Below, piece after piece: positions 37,322 to 38,069 of a stretch of 38,069 bases of DNA (position 1 is its first letter; every line of letters starts with the position of its first letter). The notes beneath the pieces are model-generated. The model made no database searches and was not told the DNA's origin. It saw only the letters and a program-made list of their open reading frames with translations. Position numbers and translations under genes: made by a program. Source of the stretch: Synergistaceae bacterium (lineage in GTDB: Bacteria > Synergistota > Synergistia > Synergistales > Synergistaceae); assembly GCA_031270375.1 (NCBI GenBank), contig JAISXR010000102.1, positions 1 through 38,069 of the forward strand. Direction: 5' to 3'.

Positions 37322-37717
37322 ATGCGGCGGACGAAAACGAGAAGCTGCGACGTTGACATAACCCCGCTGATCGACATGATGTTCATGCTGATAATATTTT
37401 TCATGCTGACCGCGGTGTTCATTCAGGGCGCCATACCGATCGACTTGCCGCAGGGAAACGCGTCCGGCGTCGCGGAACGGAAACCGGTAATGGTGTCGGT
37501 GACGGAAGACGCGCGAATTTTATGGGCGGGTGAACCGGTGACTTCCGCCGACCTGCCCCGCGTCGTCGGAAACGCCCTCGCGGCGAGCGACGATATCCTG
37601 ATAGCGGGTGACAGAGACGCCCCTTACGGTGTTGTCGCCGAACTGCTCGACGCATTGCGGGCATTGGGCGTCGAAAGCGTCTCGCTCGTCTTCGGCGGGA
37701 AAAATAAAAACGAATGA
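37322..37717 (+). CDS. exbD: ExbD/TolR biopolymer transport protein
   Basis: 131 aa; DVDITPLIDMMFMLIIFFMLTAVF N-terminal TM motif. Confidence 0.9.
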   Translation: MRRTKTRSCDVDITPLIDMMFMLIIFFMLTAVFIQGAIPIDLPQGNASGVAERKPVMVSVTEDARILWAGEPVTSADLPRVVGNALAASDDILIAGDRDAPYGVVAELLDALRALGVESVSLVFGGKNKNE

Positions 37718-38069
37718 TCCGAAAAATCGTCTCCATCATCCTGAGCGCGGCGATACATGTTTTGTTGCTTTGCGCGTTGTTGTTTCATGCCGCGAAAGGA
37801 AGCGGCGGAAATGGGGGGAGCGGAGGCACGCATATCCGTGCGGCACTTGTCTCCGCCAGCGGATCGGACGCCTCCGAAGGGCCGGATGCCGGCTTGGAAA
37901 CCGGCGCCGCGAACGGACAAGCTGGCGCCGAAGCGTCAAAGGCGGAAGAAACGCCGAATGCCGATCCCGAACGCGCGATTGAGACGGCCGAAAGCGAAGC
38001 CGCCGCCGAAACCGCGGAACTGCTCCAAATACCGGAGCCCGGGCCTGAAATTATCGAACCGCCAAAAGA
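37714..38069 (+). CDS. tonB: TonB-like protein, N-terminal part, truncated by the window end
   Basis: ATGA overlap with exbD; MIRKIVSIILSAAIHVLLLCALLFH TM anchor followed by an Ala/Glu/Pro-rich region (...LLQIPEPGPEIIEPPK). No stop before the window end. Confidence 0.65.
   Translation, partial: MIRKIVSIILSAAIHVLLLCALLFHAAKGSGGNGGSGGTHIRAALVSASGSDASEGPDAGLETGAANGQAGAEASKAEETPNADPERAIETAESEAAAETAELLQIPEPGPEIIEPPK

Overview
The window is a coding-dense chromosomal stretch from what is probably a diderm bacterium. From left to right it contains: hflK/hflC SPFH genes; a FIST-domain gene with a coiled-coil hybrid histidine kinase (minus strand); a methyl-accepting chemotaxis protein; a TrpB2-type tryptophan synthase beta gene; a ribose/xylose-type ABC sugar locus with a mutarotase, a PfkB kinase, a UroD-like protein and a binding-protein/YesM-type kinase/AraC-type regulator sensory cassette; a second sugar ABC locus starting with a DUF4340-like gene and ending with a secreted SMP-30-like protein; a GAF/PAS hybrid kinase; an Hsp20; a cobamide module (cbiR-btuC-btuD-btuF); and a divergent exbB-exbD-tonB operon truncated at the window edge. 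The most notable unannotated structure is a classical-looking trp attenuator upstream of trpB: promoter, a 24-aa leader peptide ending in ...ISWRWWP, a hairpin over the Trp codons, and an intrinsic terminator, followed by a second terminator. Other points of interest are a cysteine-free UroD paralog in a sugar operon, a XylFII/LytS/YesN-like sensory cassette, strong hairpins after both sugar-binding-protein genes, an IS200/IS605-like hairpin cluster, an ISAs1-like transposase remnant, and a cobamide uptake/remodelling module beside its own TonB energizer. No rRNA, tRNA or CRISPR array was recognised by eye. All family calls come from reading the sequence and from memory of motifs; no database search was run.
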